64,000 nucleotides of DNA from Faecalibacterium longum CLA-AA-H243 (GCF_020687245.1 NZ_JAJEQG010000002.1:124001-188000); one strand, 5' to 3'. Shown: positions 9,143-18,323, counted from the stretch's first letter. Notes: generated by a model from the letters alone, not told the origin. A program made the numbers and translations.

Positions 9143-10336
9143 ATGTCGATTTATCTGGACGAGAAAAATCCCGAAAAACATAAGCCTTTTGATGATGCCT
9201 CGCCGGACATCGTCGCGTATGTGCGCTATCTGGAAGTCATCGCAGGCAAAAGCCCCAACACGGCCTTCAGCTATTACTGCGACCTACGCAATTTCAGCCG
9301 CTTTATGAAGCGCCGGCGCGGCCTTGTAACAGACGATACCGAAATAAAGGACATCGACCCCAAGGGGCTCGATACGGCTTTCTGGGGCAGTGTGACCAAG
9401 GAAGACGTTTATGAGTATCTGTACTTTCTGAACAGCGAGTGCGGCAACAAAAAGTCTTCGACGGCCCGGCGGCTGGCAAGTCTCCACGGCTTTTATGATT
9501 ATCTGGTCAATCAGGTAGATTTGCTCAAAGAGAATCCGACGGCATCCATCAAGCCACCCAAGCAGGATAAAGTCCTTCCCAAGTACCTGACGGCAGAGCA
9601 ATCCATGGACCTTCTGGAAAGCACCCAGACCCAGAGCGATTTCCTGGAGCGGGATTACTGCATGGTCGTGCTGTTTCTGAACTGCGGGATGCGTCTTTCG
9701 GAGCTTGTCGGCATGGACCTCGGCGACATCGACATGGAACAGCGGCAGATCCGTTTGTTTGGCAAAGGCCATAAAGAGCGGATGGTCTACCTGAATGATG
9801 CCTGCAAGGAGGCATTGCAGATTTATCTGAACAAGCGCAACACGATGGAGGGTCTGAACCCCAAAGAGAGAGCTGTCTTTATCACCCGGCGGCGCAAGGA
9901 GCGAATCTCAAACCGCAGGGTAGAGCAGCTGGTCACCGGCGCCATGAAAGCAGCGGGTCTGCGCGGTTTTTCCACCCATAAGCTCCGCCATACTGCCGCG
10001 ACGCTGATGTATCAGACTGGCAACGTGGATATTCTGACCCTCAAACAGCTTCTGGGCCACAGCAGCGTCGGCACGACACAAATTTATACACACCTGCAGG
10101 AATTTCAGGTGCGTGCAGCGATTGAGCAGAATCCGCTGGGTGAAGTTAAGAAGGCAAGCTTGGATACAACGTCAAAGAAGACAGGGGAGAGCAAGGGAGA
10201 ATTTGCCGATTCTCCGTCGGATGAGCCTGAAAATGATGCACCGGACGGCCCGATGGAAGCCTTTGAGGATGCCGCACAGGAGGGTTTCCGGGTGGATGTG
10301 TCGAGCCTTGCCGATATGGAGAACACCGACAAATGA
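9143..10336 (+). CDS. Tyrosine recombinase XerC/XerD family
   Basis: A 397-residue site-specific recombinase. The N-terminal SAM-like DNA-binding domain covers about 20-130, and the catalytic domain has the complete set R184, K208, H279, R282, H305 and Y315 (HKLRHTAATLM, LGHSSVGTTQIYTH). After about residue 335 an acidic tail of some 60 residues is present that standard XerC/D (about 300 residues) lacks. A dif-like 11-6-11 site lies 835 bases downstream of the stop. It may act as a chromosome dimer resolvase; which of the XerC/XerD roles cannot be told from one gene. Confidence 0.9.
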   Translation: MSIYLDEKNPEKHKPFDDASPDIVAYVRYLEVIAGKSPNTAFSYYCDLRNFSRFMKRRRGLVTDDTEIKDIDPKGLDTAFWGSVTKEDVYEYLYFLNSECGNKKSSTARRLASLHGFYDYLVNQVDLLKENPTASIKPPKQDKVLPKYLTAEQSMDLLESTQTQSDFLERDYCMVVLFLNCGMRLSELVGMDLGDIDMEQRQIRLFGKGHKERMVYLNDACKEALQIYLNKRNTMEGLNPKERAVFITRRRKERISNRRVEQLVTGAMKAAGLRGFSTHKLRHTAATLMYQTGNVDILTLKQLLGHSSVGTTQIYTHLQEFQVRAAIEQNPLGEVKKASLDTTSKKTGESKGEFADSPSDEPENDAPDGPMEAFEDAAQEGFRVDVSSLADMENTDK

Positions 10337-11022
10337 TGACATGGGTACAAACGCAGAAGCTTCGGCGTGATGAGGCCTCGCTGATGACAGAATGGCAGAC
10401 ACGCTGGGCGCAGTCTGCCTGTTTTAATGCCGACGGTGTTGTGGACTATGAGCGCTGGTCAGCACTTCCGGACAGAAAACATATCGTTGTACTGTTAAAA
10501 GAAACGAATGGGCTGCACGGCAGCCTCGTGGAGTTTCTTTATCATGGAGGCAGCAAAACCTACTACAGGACGTGGAATAATGTCGCACGCTGGGCAAATA
10601 TGATTTTGAACGGTACATACTGGAAATTTGTTCCAAAATCTTCGCTGGACGATATGGTGCGGAATATCGCTGTGGTAAACCTGAAAAAGTGTCCGGGCGG
10701 TGCCATCGCAAGCTCAAAAGCGGTACGGCAGGCCGCCCGGCAAGATGCGGACCTGTTAAAGTGTCAGATACAGCTTTATGAGCCGGATATTATCCTGACC
10801 GGCGGCTGGGGGCTGGTATCGAACATTTTACATGATGAGATATTTGCAGATGATGCTGAATGGATCAGACCCCATGAAGAGACTGCATTGTGGTATTACA
10901 AAAGCAGTTTGGTCTGCACAGGTAAAGAAACGCTTGTTGTAAGTATGCCGCACCCGAATCGAGCGGCAAAGAACTGGACATTAGAGTTAGAAAAGGTTTT
11001 ACGAGCAACCGGACGATTGTAA
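10333..11022 (+). CDS. Unknown protein with uracil-DNA-glycosylase-like motifs
   Basis: A 229-residue protein overlapping the recombinase stop by four bases (ATGA), a sign of translational coupling. VVLLKETNG near residue 50, NIAVVNLKK near 115, PDIILTGG near 155 and SMPHPNR near 210 follow the order of motifs in uracil-DNA-glycosylase-like folds (NVV, central strand, and a HPS-like end). Base composition is visibly less GC-rich than radA. Identity is tentative; an alternative start at the Met-18 codon is possible. No function is claimed. Confidence 0.5.
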   Translation: MMTWVQTQKLRRDEASLMTEWQTRWAQSACFNADGVVDYERWSALPDRKHIVVLLKETNGLHGSLVEFLYHGGSKTYYRTWNNVARWANMILNGTYWKFVPKSSLDDMVRNIAVVNLKKCPGGAIASSKAVRQAARQDADLLKCQIQLYEPDIILTGGWGLVSNILHDEIFADDAEWIRPHEETALWYYKSSLVCTGKETLVVSMPHPNRAAKNWTLELEKVLRATGRL

Positions 11023-11170
11023 AACAAAAAAGCTGACCAAACATACAAAGCAATGCATTCAAATAACACAACTGTACAAAACGCGAAAAAACGGCCCAGC
11101 CAGCCCAAAAGGCTCAGAAACCGCCGGAAAGGCCCGAAATTCGGAAAAGAGGGCTTTTTCACTCCCCTAT

Positions 11171-11198
11171 ATTTCGTATAACCTGCATTATACGAAAT
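11171..11198. other. dif-like Xer recombination site
   Basis: Two perfect 11-bp inverted arms, ATTTCGTATAA and TTATACGAAAT, flank a 6-bp centre, CCTGCA. The arms extend symmetrically by two more bases (11169-11200). The right arm matches the E. coli XerD half-site TTATGTTAAAT at 8 of 11 positions, and the 11-6-11 spacing is that of dif. It lies between convergent genes, so an operator role is unlikely, and it is close to a Xer gene. Confidence 0.65.
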
Positions 11199-11215
11199 AT
11201 TATGAAAATCAAAAA

Positions 11216-11269
11216 CAGAGGCCCCCTTCTCCTGCGTTCCGTCATCGGTGCAGGTTTTGGGAGCCTCTG
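11216..11269. terminator. Bidirectional terminator between convergent genes
   Basis: CAGAGGC (11216-11222) pairs with GCCTCTG (11263-11269), and CCTGC (11231-11235) with GCAGG (11250-11254). A T-run follows on the minus strand and a T-rich stretch on the plus strand. The rest of 11023-11379 holds the dif-like site and no gene. Confidence 0.6.
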
Positions 11270-11379
11270 CTGTTCTTTTATATCATTTCGTTTGGGACGC
11301 GTGGATCGCCTGCCAAGCAGGCATCATAAAATACAGCTGGACAAGACCGCTTTCATGCGAGCGTCCATTGCATCAGACT

Positions 11380-12213
11380 TTACAGCGGTGTATCCAGCGG
11401 CTGTGTTCCGAAGTACGCGCAGATCGCTTCATAGTAAGCGCGCGCCACTGTCTTACAGCCTTCTTCGCTACCAAACTGTGCAACGTCCTCTTCGCTGGTC
11501 ACAAAGCACTGTTCTGCCAGAACCGCCGGACAGTTTACATCTTCCAACAAGGTAAAGCTTCGCTCGTCCCTTACTTCGGTATGGGTGCTCTCTACAAGCT
11601 GCTTTACCTCGCCCCGATAATAAATGTACCGGATGCCGCCGTGGCCGCGGAGCTTTGCGCCTGCGGCCTGCATTCCCTGCGCCAGCTGCTGCGCGAAGTA
11701 ATAGCTCTCCTGATGCCATGTACGGCCCGGAACGGACGGATAACACTCAAAGCCTGCAGCGGTAGATCCTTCCGGCGCGGAGTTGCCGTGGATGGACAGC
11801 AGCAGCTGCGGGCTCTGGGCATTGATGGCCTCTGCCCGCTCGCTGGGCTTTGCGGTGACATCATAGCTTTCACGGGAGCGCAGCGGGATGTAATTAGGGT
11901 CGGCCTCCAGCAGCGCAAGCAGAGCCTCGGAGGTCTGGGCCGTCATCTCTTTTTCTTCGACGACTCCCCTTGCGCCCGGGTCGCTCCCGCCGTGGCCGGC
12001 ATCAATGCAGACCCGGTAGGGCGGGTCGCCCACCACAGGCCGGAAAGGTTCTTCCCCGCTCTCATTTTGCCCGGAGCCGAACAGCGCTGCTTTCCAAAGG
12101 AAAAATGCTGCACTGAAGCAGACGACGCACACCAAAAGGCCGATGACCGTCGCAGTGGACGGGCCGCACTGTTTTCTCCGGCGTGCGTGTCTTGGATTTG
12201 AACGTCCTGCCAT
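11380..12213 (-). CDS. N-acetylmuramoyl-L-alanine amidase (Amidase_3, CwlD-like)
   Basis: A 277-residue zinc amidase that cleaves the lactyl-peptide bond in peptidoglycan. A basic start and one membrane anchor (about 20-45) place the enzyme outside the cell. DAGHGGSDPGA carries the first zinc His, E86-E87 region the Glu, IHGNS the second His, and PAVLAEQCFV the catalytic Glu. Size and anchor resemble CwlD, which makes muramic-lactam in spore cortex, but a vegetative role is equally possible. It follows mutS2 by four bases. Confidence 0.85.
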   Translation of the reverse strand: MAGRSNPRHARRRKQCGPSTATVIGLLVCVVCFSAAFFLWKAALFGSGQNESGEEPFRPVVGDPPYRVCIDAGHGGSDPGARGVVEEKEMTAQTSEALLALLEADPNYIPLRSRESYDVTAKPSERAEAINAQSPQLLLSIHGNSAPEGSTAAGFECYPSVPGRTWHQESYYFAQQLAQGMQAAGAKLRGHGGIRYIYYRGEVKQLVESTHTEVRDERSFTLLEDVNCPAVLAEQCFVTSEEDVAQFGSEEGCKTVARAYYEAICAYFGTQPLDTPL

Positions 12214-12217
12214 CGGC

Positions 12218-14629
12218 TTACTTCAGCTCGACGACGGTCACGCCGCTCTCGCCCTCGCCGTAACGGCCCAGACGGAAGCTCTTGACCATTCGGTTTCCCC
12301 GCAGATGCTTATGGATCGCAGTGCGCAGTGCGCCGGTACCATTGCCGTGGATGAGATATACCACAGTCTGGCCGTTCAAAATCGCACGGTCGATGAAGGA
12401 ATCCACCTCCGGCAGCGCCTCGTCTACGGTAAGACCCAGCAGGTTGCATTCCATCTTTGCCGTGCGCTGCACGCGCTCTACCCTGCCATTGGGCCGGTTA
12501 GCATCGCCGGTCAGGCGGGAGTAACGCTGCTGTGCCTTGGTCTGAGGCTTCGTCTCCTTGACCAGCTTTTCCGGCTGCTTGAGGCCTTTGAGCGGCACTT
12601 TCGTCTTGATGATGCCGGCCCGTACGAGAACATCGCCGTTTTTATCCGGCAGAGAGAGTACGGTAGCCAGCTGGTTCAGTTCTGCGATGCAGACCTCCTG
12701 CCCTACCTTGACTTCCTTCAGCGAAACGAACTCCTTGACCGGATTGTGTACCACTTCAGTCCCCATAAAGAGCTTTTCGGACTCTTTCTTGGCGATTTCA
12801 CGGGCGCGCTGGGCCTTCTGCTGGGTGCTCATCCGCTCGTCTTTCTGGATCTGGCGCAGCTCATCCGTCAGAGCGTAAGCCTTGCTCTCGACCTCCTGCG
12901 CCAGTGCGCGGGCCTTGGCGCGGGCAGCTTCCAGCTCATTCTCGCCCTGCTGGATAAGCTCATCGCGCTTCTGACGGGCTGCATCCAGCTGGTGGGCGGC
13001 CTCGTTTTTCAGGCCTTCCACCTCGTCCTGACTGGCTTTGAGCTGGAGCTTCAAATCATCCAGCTGGCCCAGAACGGCGTCCAGACGCTTGTCTTCTGCG
13101 GACAGATGCTGCTGTGCAGCCTCAATGACCCGCTCCGGGATACCGAGCTTTTCGCTGATAAGGAAAGCGTTGGACTTGCCCGGAACGCCGACGCTGAGCT
13201 TATAGGTGGGGCGCAGCGTCTCCAAATCGAACTCGCAGCTGGCGTTGACGACGCCCTTTGTCTCGAGAGCGAACACCTTCAATTCTGCATAGTGCGTTGT
13301 GGCCATCAGGAGCACACCGCGGCGGCGCAGCTCTTCGATGATGGCAACAGCCAGTGCCGCACCCTCCGCCGGGTCGGTACCAGCGCCAAGCTCATCCAGA
13401 AGCACCAGCGTGTGGGGCATGGCAAGCTCAAGGATGCCGGTGATCTTCTTCATATGACCGGAAAAGGTGGACAGGCTCTGCTCGATGCTCTGCTCATCGC
13501 CGATGTCCACGAGGAATTCGTCGAAGACACAGATCTCACTGCGCTCATCCGCCGGGATGAGGAAGCCGCACTGTGCCATCGCGCAAAGCAGACCGGCCGT
13601 TTTCAGAGTGACGGTCTTACCGCCGGTGTTGGGGCCAGTGATGATGAGCGAATCATATTCCCTGCCCAGCGAAATATCGACAGGAACGCACTTCTTTGCG
13701 TCGATGAGCGGATGACGCGCCCGGATGAGCGAGAACGACGTATCCGTCCGGACAGTGGGTTTGAACGCCTTCATATCCAGTGCAAGGCGGGCTTTTGCAA
13801 GCAGGACGTCGATTTCCAGCATGGCCTTATAGCTGTACTGGAACTGCGGCTCAATGGCTGCGACCTGACCGGTAAATGCTACCAGGATACGCTCGATCTC
13901 CTGGGCTTCCTGTGCGCGGTACTGAAGGATGCGTGCGTTTGCCTCCACAACAGCCTGAGGCTCGACGAAGACGGTCGCACCGGTAGACGAGACGTCATGG
14001 ATGATACCGCTCACCTCTCCGCGATACTCGCTTTTGACAGGAACGACATACCGGCCATTTCGGATGGAGACGACGCTCTCCTGTAAGTACTTGGAGGTGT
14101 CCATATTCCGGACCATGCTTTCCAGACGGTCGCGGATGCTGTTTTCAGTCGCACGAATCTTCTTGCGCAGGTCGTTCAGGGTGTGCGATGCCGTATCTGC
14201 CATCGCATCCGGTGCAAGGATGGCACTCGAAATTTGCTGCTCAAGGCCCGGCTGAGGAGCCAGCGCATAGAATAAGTCGTCCGTCGGAAGTGCATCGTGT
14301 TCCGAAGAGCCATACCAGCTGACGAGGTTTTGAAAGTTGCGAAGCGCACCGGCCACCATCAGCAGTTCACCCATTGAAAGGACACCGCCCTTGACGGCGC
14401 GGGCGGCCAGCTGACTGACGCCCTCTACTCCACCGAAGCGGGGCGAGCCGTTCTTGATGAGCAGTGAATTGATAGCATCGGTCTGTTCCAGCGCATACCG
14501 CACTTCATCGGGGTCGCACTGAGGCTCAATGGCAAGGAGCTTTTCGCGGGACTCTTTGCACACACAGCCCTCCGCCGCCCGGGCAATGATCTTGTCCAGT
14601 TCCAGCGTTTTCAAATAACTTGTTTCCAT
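12218..14629 (-). CDS. mutS2: Endonuclease MutS2 / ribosome collision factor
   Basis: An 803-residue MutS-family ATPase without mismatch-recognition domain. It has a clamp/lever region, Walker A GPNTGGKT (about residue 335), Walker B LVLLDELGAGTDP, a long coiled coil (about 520-640) and a C-terminal Smr domain with HGNGTG. The LDLRG-type nuclease motif of the Smr domain reads LLGLTV here, so nuclease activity is uncertain. In Bacillota the protein acts on recombination intermediates and on collided ribosomes. AAGGA precedes the ATG. Confidence 0.95.
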   Translation of the reverse strand: METSYLKTLELDKIIARAAEGCVCKESREKLLAIEPQCDPDEVRYALEQTDAINSLLIKNGSPRFGGVEGVSQLAARAVKGGVLSMGELLMVAGALRNFQNLVSWYGSSEHDALPTDDLFYALAPQPGLEQQISSAILAPDAMADTASHTLNDLRKKIRATENSIRDRLESMVRNMDTSKYLQESVVSIRNGRYVVPVKSEYRGEVSGIIHDVSSTGATVFVEPQAVVEANARILQYRAQEAQEIERILVAFTGQVAAIEPQFQYSYKAMLEIDVLLAKARLALDMKAFKPTVRTDTSFSLIRARHPLIDAKKCVPVDISLGREYDSLIITGPNTGGKTVTLKTAGLLCAMAQCGFLIPADERSEICVFDEFLVDIGDEQSIEQSLSTFSGHMKKITGILELAMPHTLVLLDELGAGTDPAEGAALAVAIIEELRRRGVLLMATTHYAELKVFALETKGVVNASCEFDLETLRPTYKLSVGVPGKSNAFLISEKLGIPERVIEAAQQHLSAEDKRLDAVLGQLDDLKLQLKASQDEVEGLKNEAAHQLDAARQKRDELIQQGENELEAARAKARALAQEVESKAYALTDELRQIQKDERMSTQQKAQRAREIAKKESEKLFMGTEVVHNPVKEFVSLKEVKVGQEVCIAELNQLATVLSLPDKNGDVLVRAGIIKTKVPLKGLKQPEKLVKETKPQTKAQQRYSRLTGDANRPNGRVERVQRTAKMECNLLGLTVDEALPEVDSFIDRAILNGQTVVYLIHGNGTGALRTAIHKHLRGNRMVKSFRLGRYGEGESGVTVVELK

Positions 14630-14662
14630 AGTAATTCCTTATATCAAATCGATTTCAAATGG

Positions 14663-15409
14663 TTATGGCAGGACGGATCTCAAAAAGGCGTAGCTTTTCA
14701 ACGGCTTGTCCAGATGGGTCAGCGCATATTGCTCTGCTGCTGTAGAGAGTTTCGCCAGACTGCCGACGGAAATACGGAAGCCGAATATCTTTTTATCTTC
14801 TACCAGACAGATATGCCGCAGCGCAAACAGCGCCCCGGCGTCCAGATTGCACTTTTTCCCCGCCTTTTGGGCGCAGGATTCGCAGAGCAGACAGCCCTCC
14901 GCCGGGTCGAGATAAAAGGCAGGGCCGTCGTAGGTGCCGCAGTCGCGGCAGTAGACCAGCTGCGGCAGAAAACCGCACTCACTCATGGTGCGCAGCTCAA
15001 ATACAGCCTTGATGACCCGGAGGTCGGCCTTTTTCTCGCTTATCATGTAAAAGCAATTCAGGAGAAGCCTCAGTTCTTTTGCGGCTTCGTCTCCTGTGGG
15101 CGAAAGCGCCGAGGCCATTTCCGCCATATACATGGCAAGGCTCATCCCTTCGATGGAGGACGAGATGCCATGGAAGACGTTTTTGACATCCGCCTCTCGC
15201 ACTGTATACATATTCCGTCCGGGGACAAGCACGAACTCCGAGTAACAAAAAAGCCCGCAGGCGCTGAACAGTTTGCTTTTCAGCCGCAGGCTGCTCTGCG
15301 CAGAGGCCGAGATGACTCCCAGCCCCGGCGTCAGAAGCGTGATGATCCGGTCTGATTCTTTATACCGGGTCTCTTTCAGGACAAGGCCCGGGGTCACAAT
15401 GGTATCCAT
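14663..15409 (-). CDS. recO: DNA repair protein RecO
   Basis: A 248-residue protein that helps load RecA with RecR at gaps. The N-terminal OB-fold starts DTIVTPGLVLKETRYKESDRI, and a zinc-binding Cys cluster (CRDCG, CLLCESC) occupies the second half. A longer reading reaches 15562, but GGAGA precedes the ATG at 15409 and the family begins there. The start codon lies inside the 3' end of yqzL, so the two genes overlap by 50 bases in different frames. Confidence 0.94.
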   Translation of the reverse strand: MDTIVTPGLVLKETRYKESDRIITLLTPGLGVISASAQSSLRLKSKLFSACGLFCYSEFVLVPGRNMYTVREADVKNVFHGISSSIEGMSLAMYMAEMASALSPTGDEAAKELRLLLNCFYMISEKKADLRVIKAVFELRTMSECGFLPQLVYCRDCGTYDGPAFYLDPAEGCLLCESCAQKAGKKCNLDAGALFALRHICLVEDKKIFGFRISVGSLAKLSTAAEQYALTHLDKPLKSYAFLRSVLP

Positions 15410-15527
15410 CTGTTTTTTCTCCTGCCGGGGCGGTGAGCCGCTGCTGAGCGAGCTGCCGCCTGTAGTCCAGATAACACAGAATATCACCGGTGCAGGCAAA
15501 CGTCTGCCAGCTGAGTTCCACATCCAT
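15360..15527 (-). CDS. yqzL: YqzL-family small protein
   Basis: A 55-residue protein in another frame overlapping the recO start. It begins MDVELSWQTFACTGDILCYL, matching the YqzL pattern of Bacillota (Trp-x2-Phe-x2-Thr-Gly-x4-Tyr-Leu). The position between era and recO is the same as in Bacillus. AAGGAG lies nine bases before the ATG. Function unknown in the family. The C-terminal 15 residues are Pro/Cys rich and lie in the recO overlap, so they may be poorly constrained. Confidence 0.8.
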   Translation of the reverse strand: MDVELSWQTFACTGDILCYLDYRRQLAQQRLTAPAGEKTDGYHCDPGPCPERDPV

Positions 15528-15609
15528 CGGACAACGCTCCTTTCCTTAAGGTATAGTGTCACCTCTATGGTACTGCGCTATCCCCGGGAAATCTGTCCTG
15601 TTATGAGGC

Positions 15610-16542
15610 TCAGCGGTTGGGCTGCTGCTTAAAGCCGAAATTGTTGAGCATGAACTCGTTATCGCGCCAGTCGGCTTTGACCTTCACCCAGCACTGTAAG
15701 TTGACGCGGCAACCGAGGAATTCCTCGCAGTCGGTGCGGGCTGCACTGGCGATCTTCTTCAGCATCGCGCCGCCCTTGCCGATGACCATGCCCTTGTGGC
15801 TCTCCCGCTCACAGTAGATGTTCACGTCGATGTCCACGAGGTCGGTGCCGGGGCGCTCCTTAAAGCGCTCGACCACGACCGCAATGCCGTGCGGGATCTC
15901 GTCCCGCATATAGAGCAGAGCCTTTTCGCGAATAACTTCCGCTACAAGCTCCTTCTCAGGCATATCGGTGTAGGCATCATCGTCAAAATAATGTGGGCCT
16001 TCCACGGCATAGCGGCTCAGGGCGTCGAACAGTTCCTCGCAGTGGTCATTATCGCGGACACTGACGGTATAGACATCATCAAAGACGCCCAGGGCCTTCA
16101 GCTCCGCCTTGCGGGCCTCGAGGTCCGCCGGGTCCTTGACGAGGTCGGTCTTGTTGATGACCGCGATGGCCGGGCCGCCCTTTTTCAGAGCCTCGACCAG
16201 AACCATCTCCGATTCATTCAGCGCGCCGTAGGGCTCGAACAGCATCATGGACACATCGACGTCAGCAATGGAGTCGCTGGCCGTCTTGTCCATCCGTTTG
16301 CCCAGCTTATTGTGGGGCTTATGCACGCCGGGGGTATCCAGCAGAACGTACTGCAAAGGCCCCCGGGTGATGACGCCAGTAATACGGGTACGGGTGGTCT
16401 GGGGCTTGGAGGTGACGATAGCCACCTTCTCCCCCACCAGCAGATTCGTCAGGCTGGACTTGCCCACGTTTGGGCGGCCAATGACCGCCACGAACACAGA
16501 GGATGTATCATAATGGCCCTGGATCGGTGTTTCGTTTTTCAA
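15610..16542 (-). CDS. era: GTPase Era
   Basis: A 310-residue GTPase required for 30S ribosome maturation. It has G1 GRPNVGKSS, G3 DTPG, G4 NKTD, and a C-terminal KH domain (VIGKGGAMLKKI) that binds the 3' end of 16S rRNA. It lies between ybeY and yqzL-recO, the usual Bacillota order. The N-terminus has about 15 extra residues before the G domain. Confidence 0.97.
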   Translation of the reverse strand: MKNETPIQGHYDTSSVFVAVIGRPNVGKSSLTNLLVGEKVAIVTSKPQTTRTRITGVITRGPLQYVLLDTPGVHKPHNKLGKRMDKTASDSIADVDVSMMLFEPYGALNESEMVLVEALKKGGPAIAVINKTDLVKDPADLEARKAELKALGVFDDVYTVSVRDNDHCEELFDALSRYAVEGPHYFDDDAYTDMPEKELVAEVIREKALLYMRDEIPHGIAVVVERFKERPGTDLVDIDVNIYCERESHKGMVIGKGGAMLKKIASAARTDCEEFLGCRVNLQCWVKVKADWRDNEFMLNNFGFKQQPNR

Positions 16543-16560
16543 AATAGAACTCCTGTCTTT

Positions 16561-17052
16561 TTATTCCGTGTAGCTCACCGTGCGGGGCAAACCCAGCTGG
16601 ATGAGGACAGCTTCTTCCTTCTCACGCATCCGCATGGCTTCCAGACCACCGTTCTCGTGGTCATAGCCCAGCAGATGGAGCATGGAGTGGACCGTCAGGA
16701 AAGCGACCTCTCTCTGCAGCGGATGGCCGTAGAGAGTCGCCTGCTCCTGTGCGCGTTCCATGCTGATGACGATGTCGCCCAGCATCTTGCAGCCGTTGTT
16801 CTCGTCCACGTCATAGACGCCGTTCTCCCCCAGAGGGAAGCTCAAAACATCCGTGGGCATCGGCTTGTTGCGGTACTGGTTGTTCAGCTCAGCAATGGCT
16901 GCGTTGTCCACGAAGGTCACGCTGATCTCCGCCGGGTCGTCAAAATGCTCATATTCCAGCACAGCGTTGCAGGCGCGGCGGATGAGGATGCGAAGGCCCG
17001 AGGGGACCTTGATCGCTTTCTGCGAGTTGGTGATCAAAACTTTATTGGACAT
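16561..17052 (-). CDS. ybeY: rRNA maturation factor YbeY
   Basis: A 163-residue metal-dependent endoribonuclease for 16S rRNA 3'-end processing and ribosome quality control. The zinc signature HSMLHLLGYDHE (H-x3-H-x5-H) is intact, and TDVLSFPL is the second family motif. Located between phoH and era; dgkA and yqfF, found here in Bacillus, are absent. Confidence 0.96.
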   Translation of the reverse strand: MSNKVLITNSQKAIKVPSGLRILIRRACNAVLEYEHFDDPAEISVTFVDNAAIAELNNQYRNKPMPTDVLSFPLGENGVYDVDENNGCKMLGDIVISMERAQEQATLYGHPLQREVAFLTVHSMLHLLGYDHENGGLEAMRMREKEEAVLIQLGLPRTVSYTE

Positions 17053-17140
17053 AAATCGTCCGCTCCTTTCGTTTCTACATTCTTACATTCTATTGAGCGA
17101 ATACCCCGATTTCTGTGGTATGCCGCCGGAGTTGTTTTTT

Positions 17141-18103
17141 TCAGTGTTTAGCCGGGTGGGCAGCGGCCTCGTAGGCTTTGATGATCTCCTGCACCAGACG
17201 GTGGCGCACCACATCTTTTTCAGTGAAGTAGCACTGCGCGATGCCGTTCACGCCCTTGAGGACCTGAAGTGCATCCACAAGGCCGCTGCGGGTGCGGTCG
17301 GGCAGGTCGATCTGAGTGACGTCGCCGGTAACGACCACTTTAGAGCCGACGCCCATACGGGTGAGGAACATCTTCATCTGCTCCGGGGTGGTGTTCTGCG
17401 CTTCGTCGAGGATGATGAAGGAATCGTCCAGCGTCCGACCGCGCATATAGGCCAGCGGTGCAACCTCGATGATCTGCTTTTCCACGAGACGCTCATAGGT
17501 CTCTGCGCCCAGCATATCGAACAGGCCGTCGTACAGAGGCCGCAGATAGGGGTCTACCTTCTGCTGCAGGTCACCCGGCAGAAAGCCCAACTTCTCGCCT
17601 GCCTCCACCGCCGGGCGGGTCAGCACGATGCGGGAAACATCTTTGGCCTTGAACGCTTTGACAGCCATGGCCACAGCAAGGTAGGTCTTGCCGGTACCCG
17701 CCGGGCCGACACCAAAGGTGATGGCGTTGTTCCGGATGGAGTTGAGGTACTCTTTCTGACCCAGGGTCTTGGGACGGATGGGCCGGCCTTTGACCGTCAC
17801 CGTCACGAAATCTTCGGTCAGCTCCCGGACGCGCTTTTCCTCACCGTCATGCGCAAGGCTCAGGCAGTAGCGCACCGTCTGGTCTTCCAGCGGTGTATGG
17901 TTCTCGATAAGGAGAAGCATCCCCTCCACAGCACGGGCCGCAGCTGCAACATTGGCCGGTTCGCCCGAAATGCGCAGCATCGTACCGCGGCACACCGCCG
18001 TTACCGAAAATTCTTTCTCCAGCATACGGATGTTCCGGTCACAGTTCCCGAATACGGCGGCTGCGATCTCTACGCTGTCTAATTCAATGCTCTTTTCTGC
18101 CAT
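17141..18103 (-). CDS. phoH: PhoH-like ATPase
   Basis: A 320-residue P-loop ATPase related to the helicase-like PhoH2 group, thought to act in RNA handling with YbeY. It has an N-terminal KH-like segment, Walker A GPAGTGKTYLAVA and Walker B FIILDEAQNTTPEQ. AGGAGGAG precedes the ATG at 18103; the longer reading to 18124 lacks such a site. It is transcribed towards ybeY, 88 bases away. Confidence 0.93.
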   Translation of the reverse strand: MAEKSIELDSVEIAAAVFGNCDRNIRMLEKEFSVTAVCRGTMLRISGEPANVAAAARAVEGMLLLIENHTPLEDQTVRYCLSLAHDGEEKRVRELTEDFVTVTVKGRPIRPKTLGQKEYLNSIRNNAITFGVGPAGTGKTYLAVAMAVKAFKAKDVSRIVLTRPAVEAGEKLGFLPGDLQQKVDPYLRPLYDGLFDMLGAETYERLVEKQIIEVAPLAYMRGRTLDDSFIILDEAQNTTPEQMKMFLTRMGVGSKVVVTGDVTQIDLPDRTRSGLVDALQVLKGVNGIAQCYFTEKDVVRHRLVQEIIKAYEAAAHPAKH

Positions 18104-18323
18104 GCGGCTCCTCCTGAATGTCACTAGATTCTGCCTCTATTGTACCACCAAAACAGCGCGAAGAAAACTATGAAAATTGCACAAAATTTTTCAACCGCAT
18201 ATGGCGGTTTGGCAGAACACTCGAAACCTGCTCTATCAGCCTTTTCAAAGCCGTCTCTGGGGCAGCTGTTTCGATTGCATTTTGATATTTTTGTGGCCCG
18301 CGCAACACATATTGAGAGGATTC

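Noticed and set aside
11168-11201. loxP-like site (13-8-13 palindrome)
   Set aside because: The arms do resemble loxP, but there is no Cre-type phage context, the 11-6-11 dif layout fits at least as well, and the neighbour is a Xer recombinase.
12143-14086. A 647-codon plus-strand frame opposite mutS2
   Set aside because: Shadow of mutS2; the minus strand has Walker and Smr motifs and conserved neighbours.
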